From contig OY783214.1 of NCBI GenBank assembly GCA_963678705.1, positions 8,494,001-8,558,000 of the forward strand: 64,000 bases of DNA. The letters are read 5' to 3'. The translations under genes were made by a program, and so were the position numbers. Source of the DNA: Panorpa germanica. Its lineage: Eukaryota > Arthropoda > Insecta > Mecoptera > Panorpidae. Shown here piece by piece: positions 1 through 11,660 of the stretch. The notes below the pieces were generated by a model. The model had not been told where the DNA came from and did not search any database. It saw only the letters and a list, made by a program, of their open reading frames with translations. The number at the start of each line of letters is the position of its first letter. Position 1 is the first letter of the stretch.

Positions 1-66
1 AAAATGAATTAAGAAGGGCGAGAAAAGGACCGTGGTCCTAGGAAGCCCGTGAATTATTATAAAATC
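1..66. repeat. Dispersed repeat fragment, copy 1 (cut by window edge)
   Basis: The stretch shares an ordered set of words with 52345-52412: a GGGCG(A) run, AAAAGG, then CCTAGGAAGCCCG or TCTAGGAAGCCCG followed by GTGAAT or GTAAAT. An 18-base word starting AAGCCCGTGAATTATT also occurs in reverse near 61363-61380. The left end lies outside the window and no terminal repeats are visible, so the family is unknown. Confidence 0.4.
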
Positions 67-3000
67 ATTTTCTTATATATTTTTAGATCCCTTTAATAAA
101 GGTATTAAAGTCATTACTTTTTATTAAAAATAATTGACCATCTAAGGTCCTGATAGCCAACTTTATCAATATATGGGACAGTTTTGTAGAAATTAAGGGC
201 CTTGCTTTCTAACTTTCTCGCTCACATAATGTGTCATGAATTAGACTGGAGGGATAACATTGATAAATGAAACTTTAAACTTAAGTTGCTTTTTCACTAC
301 AATTTTATTTACCAATATTAACAAACAAATGAGTATCACACTAGACCAATTCATGGCGTAGTGAAAAAGTTACAAAATCATTTAGTCATGGCTAACTAGC
401 CAATTCACAGGGTGATTTAAACAATCTTAGTCAAACCGAAGTATATCTTTATATAAGGACGTTATTATAGACAATAATTTAATGTCTTTTATATGGTATT
501 GGTCGCGTCGCAGCGCTGCGCGTTGTGTCGTATCACAGACGTTGACGATGTTAATCAATGTCATAATACTGGTTAGGAAATGAGAGAAGATTTTCTGTCT
601 TAACAAGACATTGACTAATGATAAAGTTGGCAACATTGTGATGAGTTTATATTCTACACTTACACTACAAGTAAGTATATAGGTTTGCTCCGTTATAAAT
701 ACTACTAATATTCATGTTGTAATTACAAGTCTGAACTGAACACCGAACACTGAACACGAAACACCCACAAAGAACACTCATTTAACATGATGACTGAGTA
801 GAATATATTTTTCTTATAATTTGACAATTAGGAGCAAAACATTTTATGATGATATCTTAATGTTTCTGTGACATGTAATTATAATATGAGAGGATATATT
901 ACTAGAGTATAGTTCTACATTAAAATTATGAACATTTAACGTGTAGTTACAGGATATGACGTCATAATTCATTTTACTATGTAAATATTCATTTCATTAC
1001 ATTAAATGGTTAACTGACTGTGATATAAAATAACTTCTTTTTTAATCTTCTTAATAATTCTTTTTTTGCATAGACCTATTAACTATACTTTTAACAATAT
1101 TATAAGAGTTTTCCCATGTCAAAATTACAAATATTATCTGAGTTATAGCAATTTGAAGTTATCGTGGATAAAGTACTATTTTTTCTTTTGCTCGAAACTA
1201 CTTTGCTTGAACTGGCTGCTATGATATCTCTAGAACACCTCATCCTATTTCAATAAAAATTACACCATATTTTCTTTATAATATTATTTATCGTGTTGTA
1301 TTTTAACTTAAACTAAAAAGATGAGTTTTCAGCTCATTTTGAACATTGCTTTATATTGTACGTTAAAATCGTACTTGAAAATTTGGTCAAACCAAAAGTC
1401 TGCAATTTCTATATTATTGAAGGTATACGTTTTCTTTAACAGCAAATAAGCATTAGTGTAGCAATAAAAAAAGCTTAAAATCGATTATTATTTTAGACTC
1501 TCACGATCTTTCAATACTGTAAATTTTCAATTACATTTTTTTCATGTTTGAATCATTTCACTATTTTATCGTTTAATTAAAATTCAACATTTATGAGATT
1601 TGAACAAATTCTGAAAAGTTGAAGGTTATGTTGGTGCGTTGCTATTCTTATCGATGGCTGACGAAATAATTGGGCAATTATATTCCAGCAAAGCATGTCC
1701 TAGTTATGAAATCAATACGGGTATATTTGACCTCCCGAACTCCACCTCATCATAGTACCGTTTATTATTAGACTAATATCGATTTCAACGAGTTTCGTAA
1801 TAATAATTTCATGTTATTAAATCTTTTAATAATCTAAATGCAATGATAGTAATTAGTTACTCATGGTTTTATTTTTGTTTGTTAAAATACTTTTAGTTTT
1901 TTGTGGTCGCTTCTTTTTCAGTCTGAGTTGATAATATCTAACTACCACTTTTTAAATTTGTCTCTGTGTTTTCTGAGAAAGAAGAAGAAGTCAACGGCAG
2001 TATGCGGGCCTTTTGACTCCACGAGAAAGATAACTTTTTATTTTAAATCGGACTTCCACTTTACTAACCATTTTCAACAACAATATTTTTTGTGAAATAA
2101 ATACACTGCTAATATACCATAACGTTTGTTATTCTAGTTTCTTACATTTTATTATCGAATATTAAATTATTTATATTTATTTCCCAATATTGGACAAAGT
2201 TACAAGATGTGACGTCATTGTCATTCTTATTCTCTTCTCCGAAGAGTAAAAGAGATGCAGGATCAAATGCCGCGGCGCTAACAACTGCCGTGGCAACGTT
2301 GTATAAATAAATTCCATTACTTATTATATTTTACAGACTTTGTGACGTCAAAATACTAAGCGATAAAACGAAATTCCAAATTTCAATAGATATGTCTCTG
2401 TCAATTCTTGGTTACGTAATAAATAGAAAACTCTTACTCCATTTACTCCACTCACACTCCAATTTAAGAGTAATTTGAAGTAAAAATTGAGTGCTAAAAT
2501 TGACACTGTGATCTACAGACAGAAAAAAAATTTGTTTCAATAGAATATGGCAAAATTGAAAGCGCAATTTTTTTTTGTAGAACAGAGAATATATACTCAC
2601 ATTGTGCCAGAAGTCCAGAGACTCTACAAAAAACTGCAACACAAGGATAAGTAAACGCTATTAAAGTTTGTTTCTCTCTAACTACTGCTATTGTTTTCTT
2701 TTTATCTTACTAGCTGACAGATTCTTCTTCTCAACTCTAGAATATTATATATTAAACACAGAAACCTTTTGATAAAATACCAGAAACATATTCATGTTTA
2801 TAAAGAAATATCATTATAATAAATATAACAGTATATAAAATAAACAAGATCTTTCTTAGAGCAATGTAACATTATATGTCTTTTGCAATGTTTTTATATT
2901 TGTTACCTTATTTTCTGTTTTCACGCAGTAATGCCGAGAAAACACGCAGATCAAAGAAAATACAAGTTGACTGCTCAGACAACCTCACGCTCACGCATAT

Positions 3001-3716
3001 GTTCTTGACAACTAAATATATACGCGTATAACAAACACACTAAAAACAAAATTTATCATTGCATAAATTGGTCTCTACAGTATATGGCATAACGCAGGGC
3101 TGGGGAACCTATTTGTGAGTACGTTTCAAAAATATATACATCCAATACAAGGTTCTTTTACATCTAGTTACAGTTGACTTAAAATCTATCTTAATTGACT
3201 ATTTTCTCAGTCTTGCATAGCTTCACCCCTTAATCGTACTAGCCATCTGTGCGATCTGTACGCGTGCCATAAGTTTACTACCCCTAGCGTAGCGCCTACG
3301 GTTCGGCGTACCAGTAGGCATGGAAAATTTCCAATTTTGGATATATTCGTATTTTAAACAACATACTCCCCCCTGTGTTTATTTCATTTACTTAACCTAA
3401 GTAGAATTGTTAACGTAAATTATTATTGCATATTTGTTTTCTTTATCCTGAAGGTTAGATTATTACGTAGAATCTATGCAATGTGTTGCCCACGCAATTC
3501 ACTCATTACACAAAAATAATAAGAATAGAGCTTCCACTGCAAGCGACTACTAGCGACACTAATATTCTACTGTACTGTGGGTAATATAAGTGATTATTAT
3601 GCTTCTGTATCGTTTTCCCCTGTCAATGCTCCACGCCCAATGACATAATAAATAAAAAGATGACAGCTCACGTTATGTTCAAATATGAATGTATCCCAGT
3701 ATGTTCCAGTTATATA
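67..3716. other. AT-rich non-coding stretch, no gene recognised
   Basis: All frames are closed at short intervals. One acceptor-like site, a pyrimidine run ending TTTTTCAG, lies near 1920, but no coding segment recognisable as an exon follows. Bases 3235-3310 are somewhat GC-richer without a readable protein. Nothing else could be supported. Confidence 0.6.
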
Positions 3717-3718
3717 TA

Positions 3719-3800
3719 CGAGGCGTGTTTTTTAAGTAAGTACCGTTTGGAATTAAAAAATGACGTGCAAAGATATCGTACCTTAATCTACTTTTCTACA
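3719..3800 (+). repeat. Left inverted repeat of the deleted mariner
   Basis: The outer part (3719-3778) mirrors 4141-4202 with few mismatches. The inner part (3779-3800) is a perfect 22-base mirror of 4097-4118, which contains the transposase stop codon. The right arm carries about 23 extra bases (4119-4141) between the two parts. Confidence 0.85.
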
Positions 3801-3851
3801 GCCATTACAGTCTGATTCTTCATTGTATACGTTGTTTACTGAGTGTTTAAG

Positions 3852-4109
3852 ATGCCTCCGACAATCGTGAGTCCCGCCAATTGTGAAGTAAGGGCTCTTA
3901 TACGATTTCTTAGTGCTAAAGGCGTAAAACCGATCGATATTCATCTTGAGATCTGTGAAGTTTACGGACAAAACAGTATGAGTGATGGAATGGTAAGGAA
4001 ATGGGTGAGAGCATTTAAAGATGGCCGCACAAATGAGGAGGGTATTCAAAAACTGGTGCCACGTTATGATAAGTGCCTCAATATTCACGGAAATTATGTA
4101 GAAAAGTAG
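3852..4109 (+). pseudogene. Mariner transposase remnant: N-terminal DNA-binding domain fused to C-terminal tail
   Basis: The first ATG in the frame is at 3852, giving 85 residues. Residues 1-60 or so, from MPPTIVSP through EVRALIRFLSAKGVKPIDIH to RKWVRAFKDGRTN, match the helix-turn-helix half of mariner transposases, which binds the inverted repeats. After a junction near EEGIQ the frame resumes with KLVPRYDKCLN and ends GNYVEK, the family's usual C-terminus. A complete protein is about 345 residues with three catalytic aspartates (DD34D); all three are absent. The frame is open across the deletion, so a short DNA-binding protein is conceivable. Such products can compete with full transposase for ends, but no sequence evidence shows this one is expressed. 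Confidence 0.85.
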
Positions 4110-4202
4110 ATTAAGGTACAGGCTTTCATGTAAAATTATTGCGATATCTTTGCACGTCTTTTTTTAATTCCAAAACGGTACTCACTTAAAAAACACGCCT
4201 CG
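4098..4202 (-). repeat. Right inverted repeat of the deleted mariner
   Basis: Mirror of the left arm, including the end of the transposase frame. It differs from the left arm mainly by the extra bases 4119-4141. Confidence 0.8.
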
Positions 4203-4204
4203 TA

Positions 4205-5332
4205 CATATATGTTGAAATTTGTATTGCAATTTGGTTACAAACAAATCCAGCCAGTACGTGAAGTAATAAATCCTTATGACAGTTCAACATATAAAAATA
4301 TTAAAACCCATTACTCCGTCTCTTTAACATAGTTCTAGCATCACGAACAAAAAAGAAAATCTAATTAAAATAGGTTAGTTCACCGGTAAAATGATAAATT
4401 TAATATATTTTATATAAATTATATAAAAGATAATATTACTCAAAATTGTAATTTAACTGTTAACACCCCTTGCCTTTATTATCTAGATCCGGCATCGCAA
4501 AAAAGAATGTTATGTAATAAACGTCAGTCTACCCCTCCCATTTACTCTTTCACCTCCCACTTTCCTTCCCCTCTAAGTTCTACCTACGTGTAGATGTAAG
4601 ACTCTAATTAAAACTAAGTATCTGCCATATCCTGTGAACTCCGCGGTAGTACTACGTGAAACGTATAGCACCTAGCTACGATACCACCTAGATGGCGTTA
4701 GCGTTAGCTACGATCTCTACGATCTTATAGTGACTTCCAGTTTTCTGTGTTGTAGAGGATAGTGACAAGTTCCCACAGGAACAACGGGTGGTAGGTTCAA
4801 ATGTGTCAGTAAAATGAACATGTGATTGAAGCCACAATATAGAGAAGTTATTTAATGAGTAACAATGAAAATTCCTCGGAGAATATTTGTGATTATATAA
4901 CGCCTAATGCCTAACAATTCATTTGAATAAAGCATAGGGTATTAAATTTCAATTATATGGAAATGTATAATGGTTTATTTTAATTATTATAATCAAATAT
5001 AATACTTGGAACATAATTCTCACAATGACAAAATTGTTCTATATAAAATATGATCCCAATTGTTTAAGAAAATAATGCATTCATTTTTAAAAATTATTTT
5101 TATTTGATTTACTTCCTTAGTATTAAATTACTAGTGAAGAGCTTTCACTCTCAAGTAAACACAATGAATATACAGTCAACAACTAAATAAACAACGCCAA
5201 TATACTCGTATTATATGTTTACGATCTTGTTTCCGGCATGAAAGAATCCATTGTGTTTTTCAGGAGCTCCATGAGCATTTAAATCTTATGATGTTAAGTT
5301 ATTCAAAATTAATTAGCGAATTATTTAAATAT
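4205..5332. other. AT-rich non-coding stretch
   Basis: A pyrimidine-rich patch lies at 4530-4580. A GC-richer patch with short repeated words (GCGTTAGC, CTACGATC) lies at about 4640-4725. No gene or complete element was recognised. Confidence 0.6.
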
Positions 5333-5437
5333 TTAGAAAATTGTAAAATAGAATTATAAATTTTATGTTAAATATATATAAAAAATGTTTGATGGTGGCT
5401 GTGACGAACAAATGTTAAGGCCAAATAAATAAAAAAC
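5333..5437 (+). repeat. LINE-like 3' tail, copy 1
   Basis: Bases 5333-5437 match 9913-10030 in order: TTTAGAAA, GTAAAAT, GAATTATAAATTTTA, TTTGATGGTGGCT, TGACGAA, AAGGC, then an AAATAAATAAAAAA-like tail. Two copies that share a 3' boundary and end in A-rich simple sequence fit truncated non-LTR retrotransposon inserts. No coding part remains, so the clade is unknown. Confidence 0.55.
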
Positions 5438-7281
5438 ATATGTTGTAAATTTACAGCGCTGTGTATTTAAAGGGTACGGTTATCAATAAAATATTTCTGT
5501 AACATCATTTTAGAAGCTGATGAAATTTAAAACACATTGATGACAAGGTCACACTCTACACATTTTGATAAAAGCATTTGTAAATTGTATTTAAGTAAAC
5601 AATTTAATGCATGAATTTACATACGAATTTCTACTTGTAATGTATAAAACGTATTCAACACTTCTCTGAATATGTTTTCTTAGCACACCGTTGCGTTGTT
5701 TGAAACTATTAAGAAACAACATCTTCTGCGAACAACAGAACTAACTATTCGTTTACAAAAGAATTTTAAATGCGTTGCTTTTCTTTAAAGAGATTAAATA
5801 TAATTTTAAAACAAGTTTAATATGACACTGTGAATTGTTTATTTGTTCTTTTTTACTTGCAACCTTTGGAACAAATTCTATATTATATTCTATAAAAAAT
5901 GTATACAAATCCATTTATTGTAGCTGCAGAATCATTTATAAATAACATAGAAAATACGAATATATTCCCATAAAACAGGTATTTTATTAGGCATATAAAC
6001 AATGATACGACTTAAATAAATTAAAAATATGATGTAATTATAATCTCATTAGGCTTTGGTGTTTTACGCATACGAGTATATGGTACATAAACATTTAAGA
6101 GTTATCAATATAGTAAAGAATTGTTATTGCATAGGACTTGTATCGTAAATATGGCAACGTTAAATAAAGCTCTAATTTTAAAATCCTAAAATCCACTATG
6201 AGCTGAAATTTAATAACTTTATTTATACATTTGCTGGTCCGAAAATATTTTTATGAGTGTGTACGTCCACTGCAATGTAAGCTCTATATACAACCAACCA
6301 TGCCAATGCCCATGCCCATGCCCATACCATGTCATTGTTAAAACAACTCACGAAATACTACTTCTAACTTTCACTAATCCCCTGGAATACCTGGATAATA
6401 CAAATCCTTATTTAATTAAAATTCCAATTAAAATAAATTGTTTTCCTACTTTTAATTGACCATTACTGTAGATACACGTTTATAATAGGTTTAACATTAA
6501 GTATCAAAATACTTGAAGGCCAGAGTCTGTGACATAACAAAACGGGACGGGACATCGTGGGACGCAGTGGGACGCGGTGGGACACTGAAGCTGGGAGTTC
6601 CACATTAAACCGTTGGGGATGTTAGGAAATCTGCGGACATGTTTAGATTTATTATAAGTAATGATACTGTTAATTCTGTATGTTGTTGGCTCGTGTTTTT
6701 TTGTTAAAGCAACATGTAGATAAATAACGAAGAATACGGAATACTGAACACTGTATACGACTAACTGTATATTAAATGTAAGTGTATGACATGAATCGTA
6801 ATTGCTTGACATATTATGTTTCACTTAGAGAAAGTGAAATTCGTCGTTAAAGAGGTTGGATTTTTTATTGTTTTATCATATGAAAAAATCAAACTTTAAT
6901 TTTTGGGATGAAAAGTCCACTCATTCGGTCGCCATCTTGATAATAAAGGTGTAATCAGTTCTGTCAGTTCCTAGCTTCTCTGGTGATATTGATAGTATCT
7001 ACAAATTTTACTATAAATTTTTTAATGTCACTTTCACAATAAAAAGATTGTTGTACTTCGATAGTCTTCAATTTACAACGGTTCGACTTACGACGCTTTG
7101 CACTTACGACATAAGGTTCTTCAGGAAAATATTTAAAAAAAATAATATTTTTCTAAAAAGTTGAACTAGCTGTAAGAGTACTGTTTGTCACTCAATTGGT
7201 TATTCTGACGTTAGAAAAAAAATTCAAGAGCTTTTTTGATGAATTCTTTTATAGAACACCCTATATCACAAGATTGGTCAT
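5438..7281. other. AT-rich non-coding stretch with small tandem repeats
   Basis: 6302-6328 holds imperfect CCATGC units. 6543-6584 holds five GGGAC words in CGGTGGGAC-type units, one of the few GC-rich runs here. 7081-7125 has repeated ACTTACGAC words. No gene was recognised. Confidence 0.55.
6543..6584. repeat. Short GGGAC tandem repeat
   Basis: Five GGGAC words in about 42 bases, three of them spaced as GTGGGACGC-like units. The copies are imperfect and no function is evident. Confidence 0.6.
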
Positions 7282-7284
7282 TAA

Positions 7285-7659
7285 GGCCCTCCGCACACTA
7301 GTTGACTGATTGCAAACTAGTCGAACCGTGTTTCGTGACTCTATAGAATTTTAAAAAAAAGCATAATAGAGGATTTTGTTGTGTCGTATTTGTATGTATG
7401 TATGTATGTATTTAAATACTTTTGAATAGTATTTGTTCACACCTCTGTTAATAATGTCACCATCAAAAGCATGCCCTACGACCGAGAAACAGAGTCGCTG
7501 AAAACTTGCTCAAAACCAATTTAGTTTCGTTCGTGCCATGTATTTTCTTTTACTCGTATACACGTTCGTTTTCTTACTAATAACACAGTTCCATTTTTAT
7601 TCGGTTCGGGCAGATTTGGGGCTAAGGTTTGCAACCAGTCGCCTCATGTGCGGAGGGCC
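7285..7659. mobile_element. TIR mini-element (MITE) with TAA target duplication, full copy
   Basis: The 375-bp element begins GGCCCTCCGCACA and ends TGTGCGGAGGGCC. It is flanked by TAA at 7282-7284 and 7660-7662. A three-base TWA duplication is usual for PIF/Harbinger transposons, so that superfamily is the best guess. Inside are only non-coding sequence and a (GTAT)n tract at 7391-7411. A second, right-truncated copy on the opposite strand lies at 61730-61971. No transposase is present, so an unseen autonomous partner is implied. Confidence 0.75.
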
Positions 7660-7662
7660 TAA

Positions 7663-8640
7663 GTGAATTGATCCGCCAACAAGAACTACTAAAATATAAT
7701 TAAAAAAATTCCTCATTTAAGTGTTTCATAAAACCAATTAAATCCGATAGCCTAAATTATGTATGATTTTAGTAATAGATAGTTCATTAATACGATTACA
7801 AGTTTGTATTAACTAAAACCATTATCATTTTTGATTGGATATCGCTGTAAATTGAAAAGTTAAACCGTTTAGAACGGGTATGGAGAATTACACAACACCA
7901 CTACACACACGAGTATACTAAAACTTATGTAGATAAACTTAATCCTCATATATAATATATTTTATAGGTATGGACAGGCAGAAACCCTTTTCAAGTGTCG
8001 AATTCAATAATTGTGCAGAGGGTTGTCGGCCACGATGCTCTTACTCGTACTATACGCACTAGTAATCCCGATAGACTTACGTACGTAGTCGTAGCCTTGA
8101 AAAATAATGTTAAGAAGAAGCATTGCGTGTTTAACTTTGACTTTCAGTAATGTACGGGTATATATGACTTGCTGTAATACAGTGAGCTTTTTTGTTTGAT
8201 CGCATCGGAAAAAGCTCTTTGTTAAATTATAGTCATTTGATATAACACCGGTATTTTATTGATTTGTTCATAACGATTTGCTCAATTACCTTCGGCGAGT
8301 AGTATTTCAGAGATATCCATCTCCTGTTTAGTTGACTATATCAGAATATTTTAAAGGGAAAATTATTTTTACGTAAAATAATATATTTCAGTTTTAATGT
8401 CAAATACCTATTGAAGAGAACAAAAGTTTTGTAAAGAGAGCTCTCAAAATGATTCAGACTAATTACATACATTTTGTATTAAAAATTAATGATAATAAAT
8501 TATGTAGACTCTTAAATAATGTGAGTTCCAGCAGTGCGAATTCATGCAACGTGTCAAAGAAATTCTAAATACACTAAATCGTAACGCGTTATATGGGGTT
8601 TATTGTATTTTTTAAATTTTATATATGTAAATATTTGTAT
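7663..8640. other. AT-rich non-coding stretch upstream of the 8672 splice signal
   Basis: No gene or repeat could be supported. Confidence 0.6.
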
Positions 8641-8647
8641 TTCTATT

Positions 8648-8677
8648 CTAATATATTTTTCTTTCTTTCAGGTGAGT
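8648..8677 (+). promoter_or_regulatory. Candidate recursive-splicing (ratchet) site: acceptor fused to donor
   Basis: A branch-like CTAAT (8648-8652) is followed by the pyrimidine run TTTTTCTTTCTTTCAG ending at 8671, then directly by GTGAGT (8672-8677). An acceptor AG joined to a strong donor is the defining layout of ratchet points, which let a long intron be removed in steps. The branch adenine lies about 20 bases before the AG. The site is outside all recognised repeats. Confidence 0.6.
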
Positions 8678-8714
8678 ACGACAACTTTTTCAACTACAAA
8701 ATAATTACCATCTG
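8672..8714 (+). other. Candidate 43-nt recursive-splicing exon or microexon
   Basis: The segment lies between the acceptor ending at 8671 and a strong donor, GTAAGT, at 8715-8720. Two of its three frames contain stops. The third, starting at the third base, is open and reads EYDNFFNYKIITI with split codons at both edges. It may be an RS-exon that is defined and then removed by the ratchet donor, or a true 43-nt cassette exon. No protein family was recognised. Confidence 0.45.
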
Positions 8715-8720
8715 GTAAGT

Positions 8721-9912
8721 TTTAGAATATTTCACAATTTTGTCTTCTAAAATAAAGTTAAAAGATACTGACGTCATTTTATACAGCAAACTCTTGCAAC
8801 AATGAACAACTAATTCTTATCTACATAGAAAAACGAAGAATCTAATTTTTATTCAATTATATTCATACAGTTTTCTACAATTTGTTTAAAGTCCCTATCA
8901 AGTGATATTAACTTTAGCTTCAAGTAGATTCAGTAAAGAATAATAATGAAATTTATTCAAGCTTTTGAATTTTTTGATTCAAGCTTTTAAATCTTCTCTA
9001 CTCTTCAGATAAATATATTGGGATTGGGATGATTATACATCATAACGATGCTAAGTTTTATAAAGTTTACTAGTGGGATTACAAAATGCTGGATCTAGTA
9101 GAATTATGACATAAAAAGAATAAAAATATCTCTTGTGTATTGAAAAATATGAAAATATTAGCTTCACATTGTAAGTAGCTTTATGTCCTTGTGCTGCAAA
9201 TTGGAAAAGCTTAGTTTTATCATCGTTGCGTCGCGTAGGATGAAACAATGACTTACTGTAGTATTTCTTTTGTTTTGTTTAAATATCTAGTATCTAGGAT
9301 TTCTGAAAATCAGACTACTCCGGGTCCGGGTCAGTATTTAACACAATTCATTTCTAAAGTTTTCATTGAGCTACACCACTGGTCACATTTCGTCTAGTTG
9401 ACTTTAAGTGAACCAAAGTCTTCGTTTTGAAGCAATTGCATCATATTTCAAGTTGGAGCACCTACAGTACCTACTACAGAACACCGAGAATTTTCATTTG
9501 CTGCCCATATGTTCGTCAGGTGAAATATAGGCGTCATATAAAAGCTGGCTATGTAAAGAAATATATTATATTGTATAAAATATTGCAAGATAACTTTTCA
9601 GACTATAAACTGTTATTTGAAAATTTATTATTACTTTCTGTAAATATTATTTATTTATGTCAATAAATTATCGTTAGCCATATTGCAGACTGGCTTTAAG
9701 AGTTATTGCAATTTTGAATTAAGTAGGTCGAGGAAAAAACTTTAGCTTTAAGAAAATGTGGTATTCTTTTTAAAAGAAACCTTTCAGATCCGTTTCAATA
9801 ATTCGTTATTCATTCAATTATTTATTATTATTGATTCTTTATTAAATACGAGTATTGTATAATAGGATTTGTTTTACATAACGTAATATATTTTAGTATA
9901 TTATTTACTTTA
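8721..9912. other. AT-rich non-coding stretch
   Basis: A 79-codon open frame at 9427-9666 has no motif and normal background composition, and is treated as chance. Nothing else was recognised. Confidence 0.55.
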
Positions 9913-10030
9913 TTTAGAAATGTGTAAAATTGAATTATAAATTTTAAAAGATGTTAAAAAATTATTTGATGGTGGCTATGACGAAAGAAAGTCAAGGCAA
10001 AGAAGAAAATAAATATAAAAAAAAAAAAAA
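9913..10030 (+). repeat. LINE-like 3' tail, copy 2
   Basis: Aligns with 5333-5437 through GAATTATAAATTTTA, TTTGATGGTGGCTATGACGA and GTCAAGGC. It ends in an A-rich tail of about a dozen A. The tail and shared 3' end support retrotransposition. Confidence 0.55.
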
Positions 10031-11469
10031 TTCATTTATTTGAAATATAACAATGTTACATATATTTATATGTGTAATATTTACGTTTTGTGGAAATGGA
10101 GGAAATTAAGGTCTGAATAAGATAAGTGCATAAACTGCATAGCGACTTAAATGGTATCTGTATGGTTAGTCTTATATATATTTATTGCCTGTATTGTAAA
10201 AGAGGTTATTTCGAAGAGCCAACCTCCCGCTTTCTTCCTCTTTTATATTTGACACGATAAATGCAATGCGTTTTATGTGGGCCATATAAAAAATTTAGAC
10301 ATGCATCAGTCAGTCTAGCTTGCTAATGCTTAAGGTCTACAGATCATGTAGTCCCCAGTCTTAATCGGACATTACCTATTATTATCGTTATGCAAGTACA
10401 TACATGTTATGTGATCAGACCATTGCACAACAAAAAACCTTTTCATAGTATAAAATACAAGCAAACAAATTTTATAATTGACTTTTTATTTTCTAATTAA
10501 AAATAAAATTGAAAAAAAAAACACACAACTTAACTGGTATTGTGATTTACCCGTAGTTTGAAATGAGCTATCTTTAGAAGTACAGAGTCTTAAAAGTGGT
10601 GAAGTTGGCAATTTATTAGAGCTCGATATTAGAAGAACATTTTACAGCAAGAAGAGCTATTTACTGAAAACTTGGAGATGTCTGAAATCCAATTTGATTT
10701 ACAAACTTTGCAAGGGAGTGCTCTTAGATGCCTACTCTATTCTTGGTCTATTTGAAAATATTATATATATATATATAAACATTTTACAGAGATATTATAT
10801 ACTTTGTCCGCTAGATAGTCTAAGTCTAATATAAAGATGAATTTTCTTTTGATGTGGTGTAATTACGTCGTCGTCTTTTTACTTTTATTTGAACTGTGTT
10901 TAAGTACTGTACAATAACTTCTCTTTGAGTTATATAATTATATTACTTTGCTTTTGAATCTTAAAAGTGTAAATTGCAATCATGAATGTGTCAGTGTTAA
11001 TATCTGTCTACCATATAGCCATCACCATCCATGGTTGCGTCCTAATTTAAATTTTCTTTGTAATTATAAGACGCAGGTAATTTCAGAATCTTTTTTTTTT
11101 TGTTAAATAAAATACTTTAAAATGTTTAATGATTTAACAACTTAATTAGAAAGCGGGATAAATGTAGGCTGGGGAGTGGAAGGAAAAGAATTAAAGATTG
11201 CTTTTCGTGATTATCAATATTACCACTAAAGTAAACATAGTTTAAAGTATAGAAAAGTGTTAAAATTTCATTTATCTGTAGTGTAATGGAAAATTTATGT
11301 GTAATATTTTGTATATAATTGTAATATTCAGGCAAGAAGGCTGAAAAAGCTAAAGCGACAATAATGATAATACCGTTAAACACAAAACGGATATGTTACA
11401 CAAAATATTTATGTAAATTAACTGAAACATGTAACAAGATATATTTTGAATATGTACATATATGTTTTC
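10031..11469. other. AT-rich non-coding stretch
   Basis: A short (AT)n run lies at 10758-10777. Open frames at 11126-11541 on the minus strand are AT-rich, without motifs, and are not believed. Confidence 0.55.
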
Positions 11470-11660
11470 ATTGCCTTTGGAGGCGTAGTGGTTAGTACAG
11501 CTGCTTCCAACGCTCATAACGTAGAAGAGGTTTGAATCCAATACAAAATACCTATCTAGAGAGGGTAAGGTAAGCCAAATTTCATATGGCTCGAACTAAA
11601 ATGTAGCTTACTTGTTACAAGGTCTGATCAAGGCTGTAGGAGCTCATGTTCTATCTTTGT
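11470..11660 (+). mobile_element. tRNA-like SINE
   Basis: GCGTAGTGGTTAGTACAGC (from 11483) resembles a tRNA 5' half with a polymerase III A box. GAGGTTTGAATCC at 11527-11539 resembles the B box GGTTCGANTCC, at tRNA-like spacing. A further 120 bases follow that do not look like tRNA (to about GGAGCTCATG near 11647), as expected of a SINE body. A tRNA gene is unlikely because the anticodon and acceptor stems do not form cleanly. Ends and target duplications are not resolved. Confidence 0.5.

Larger units (their letters stand above)
3719..4202 (+). mobile_element. Internally deleted mariner element with long terminal inverted repeats
   Basis: The element starts CGAGGCGTG and ends CACGCCTCG, and is flanked on both sides by the dinucleotide TA (3717-3718 and 4203-4204), the target duplication of Tc1/mariner transposons. 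Its inverted repeats are unusually long, about 82 bp on the left and 105 bp on the right. Inside is one short open frame joining the N-terminal DNA-binding part of a mariner transposase to its last residues. The catalytic domain is missing, so the copy could move only if an intact relative supplied the enzyme. At 484 bp it is well under the usual 1.3 kb. Intact ends and a clean TA duplication point to transposition rather than random fragmentation. Family assignment is firm; the subfamily is not determined. Confidence 0.9.

Noticed and set aside
7391-7411. (GTAT)n run considered as an independent feature of interest
   Set aside because: A plain short microsatellite inside the 7285-7659 MITE.
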